From the NCBI GenBank assembly GCA_947846985.1, contig CANTUZ010000005.1, forward strand, positions 55,512,389-55,576,388: a stretch of 64,000 bases of DNA. Direction: 5' to 3'. Below, piece by piece: positions 61,816 through 64,000 of the stretch. How positions within the stretch are numbered: the first letter of the stretch is position 1; each line of letters starts with the position of its first letter. A model generated the notes under the pieces. The model made no database searches. It worked only from the letters and a program-made list of their open reading frames with translations, and was not told the origin of the DNA. Source of the DNA: Fratercula arctica. Taxonomy: Eukaryota; Chordata; Aves; Charadriiformes; Alcidae. Made by a program: the position numbers and the translations under genes.

Positions 61816-64000
61816 ACAAAAATAAATTAATTTTCTTATTTTGTTTTATTAAAAAGAGAAAAAAATGTGTTAAAATGTATAACTCAAGAACTACAGTTTC
61901 TAGAACTGATTCATTTGGGTTTGCTGTTTTTCTTCTTAAGGGGCTTTGATTGAGGGTGGAAGGAAAAGAAAAAAGAAGAGAAAAAATACATACTCGTGAC
62001 AGGTACTTGCAGCTATCTATATAGTTATCCATTTATTAAATAAACTAATATTTCCACAAAAATCTTCAAGGTTAAGCACAAATTTTTAAAAAATATTCAC
62101 AAAAAAACCTGGGAATTAATGTCCAGCTTTGTGCACTAGTGAAGCCATGCTTATTAAGTGCATTGGTGAAGCCATTACCCATGAAATCTATGATCTTTAG
62201 AACACAAAAAGTTGTAAATGAAAGCAAGACAGTATAACTTAGAAAGACCTGTGCAAAAATACTATTATTTTAGATTCACTTCTGCATAATTGCTTATGCA
62301 AAACTCATTAATACTATTTTTTGGTGGAGATGAGCGTACCATTAAAGATATTTTTTTTCACCTGAATGCGGTTAGTATTTAGTAAGAACAGCTGTAAAAC
62401 CCTAGTGATTGTGAAAGGAAAATAATATGCTGTGTCAGAAAGCAGAAGTGATTGTTTTCTCCATTTTTTATTTGCTTATGATTCAAACAACCATTTGCTG
62501 AGAACAGTATCCAGTGCCTGGTATTTTTATTTGGAGATCTGGATGAATTAATACCCAAATAGAATGTTTGCTTCCAGGAAATCTTGGTGCCCTTGTGTAA
62601 TATTTATAGTTCTGACTGTGTCTGAGTTTGAAAGGATGGATTGCATGTGTTATAGTGAACAGAGCCCCAAAAGCCACTTGAATTTCCAAACTGGTTCCCT
62701 GCTGGGCTTCAGATAACGACATGAGTTTCTGAACAAAAACATCAAGGCTTCAAAACAGCAAACCTTAAAATTTGCCCATCAATGACTTGATTTAGTGCCA
62801 CTGTAATTATTTGGCTTTTTGCCATTGTCTTCATTAGGCTCACTATCATGACCCAAAAGGTTTCTACCTTCTCCCTTCTCCATTAGCAAGGAGAAAAAGA
62901 TATTTAGGAAACCCTCGATGTTTTTTTCAGCTGTGATGTGATTTTTTTACAGCACCACCTTTCTCTCTTTTTCCCAAGCAGATTGCATTTGGGGGTCTGA
63001 CACAGCAAGTCTGCCATAGCAAGCCTACACTACACAAATATCAGGGAATGCACTGGGAGAAAGGCTTTATATGAAGTCGCCCCGTTTCTCTGAGCCACGC
63101 AGTTCTTTATTAATGACACTGTCAAAGTTTGTATTGCGCTCACATTGGAAGGGGAAGCTTCATCCTCACAAAACCAATAAAAGTTGATTACATACATATG
63201 AAATCTATGGATTAGGAGCAGGATTCTTGGATCCTTTACAAAGGAAGTGTCATGTTTCATCTTCTGTAGGGGGGTTTATGGGAAAGCGTGTGTGAAGCCA
63301 CAGAACTCCATATAGTCCCTTTCAGTAAAGATCATAAAAACAGAACCTAGTTCTCTTTAAAGCACAACTGTAGGATTACAGTTAAGAGGTGGAGAAAAAT
63401 ATATATCTTTTGCTTTTCATCTTCAGTGCCACCTGAAGGCTGTCAACAGAAACTAATGACTTTGATCAAGAGACAAAACATGGTAGATATTCCTAGTTAA
63501 TAATAATGCACCAATAAATTATTTTAGTCCAAGCAATTCAGAATGGCAGTTTGCAAGGAGAGGGATGGTGCCAGACCTGTGACTGAGGGGACAAATATTC
63601 TAACGATACCAGTTAAACATCAAAATCAAAAGTCAGATATTCAAAAGCAAATATTTTGCTGAATTTGGCAGAAAATCCAGGAAATGTGACTCACGGTAGC
63701 ATAGGTGTAAGAAACAATATTCTTTTCCTTTGGAACATGTGGCTCATTGAAATAAAAACCGTTGTGAAAGAAGGTGAATACACAAGCACGTGGAGTTACA
63801 TGGAAATAAAAGGGTGGGAATTCCAACAAATAACAGTTTTCCCAGAGCAAAGCATTTCTGTTCTTTAATTTTAACATGGCATTTCAGAAAAGATTTTTTA
63901 TTTTTTGTCATAATACATCACATAATTATAATATAAACATGTAAGAAAATAAGTGATTTCACCAAGCTGACATAATTCTTCCTCCTCAGAATTTTTATTC
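61816..64000. other. Gene-free AT-rich sequence
   Basis: A 27-base-period duplication at 62,131-62,175 ('gtgcactagtgaagccat' and a close copy). Nothing else supported; the last bases are AT-rich. Confidence 0.5.

Noticed and set aside
1..64000. CRISPR array, tRNA, rRNA or bacterial operon content
   Set aside because: No spaced direct repeats, no tRNA box B motifs with a cloverleaf, and composition and repeats are those of a bird nuclear genome.

Overview
The window looks like 64 kb of bird nuclear DNA from a gene-poor interval. The best evidence is a recent CR1 LINE tail with the typical avian octamer end (29,809-30,064, minus strand), several older CR1 remnants, and a compact endogenous-retrovirus solo LTR. 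The rest is AT-rich single-copy sequence with short microsatellites. I found no open reading frame that behaves like a protein-coding exon on either strand, and no tRNA, rRNA, CRISPR array or recognisable microRNA. I could not identify the species or the neighbouring genes.

Layout. 1-23 kb: unannotatable AT-rich sequence with one degraded CR1 tail (about 2.3 kb), a large GAA/GGA purine tract (about 6 kb) and a 26-bp perfect palindrome (19,059). 23.6-24.8 kb: an ancient CR1/L3-type LINE on the minus strand with a long readable stretch of its ORF2. 25-34 kb: a 15-bp-stem hairpin (28.76 kb), the recent CR1 and a MIR-type SINE (31.5 kb). 34-44 kb: the most interesting part. It holds two pairs of locally duplicated non-coding blocks, 34,286/38,493 and 41,815/43,905, each pair in the same orientation. 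Between them lie a CpG-rich pocket (36.2-36.6 kb), a cluster of four GATA motifs (40.8 kb), several perfect hairpins and another MIR. 44-59 kb: mostly featureless, with old amniote repeats, a MIR (51.8 kb) and a degraded L2-like reverse-transcriptase fragment (52.4-52.7 kb). 59.7-61.8 kb: a decayed CR1 broken by a solo LTR whose promoter motifs point to the minus strand. 61.8-64 kb: nothing notable.

No genes act together here. The reasonable reading is a gene desert or a large intron. The duplicated blocks may be cis-regulatory modules. In the first pair a 37-nt stretch is identical while the sequence around it has diverged, and that stretch contains an octamer (ATTTGCAT) and a TCF/LEF-like CTTTGAA. 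This functional reading is inference; the duplication itself is visible in the sequence.
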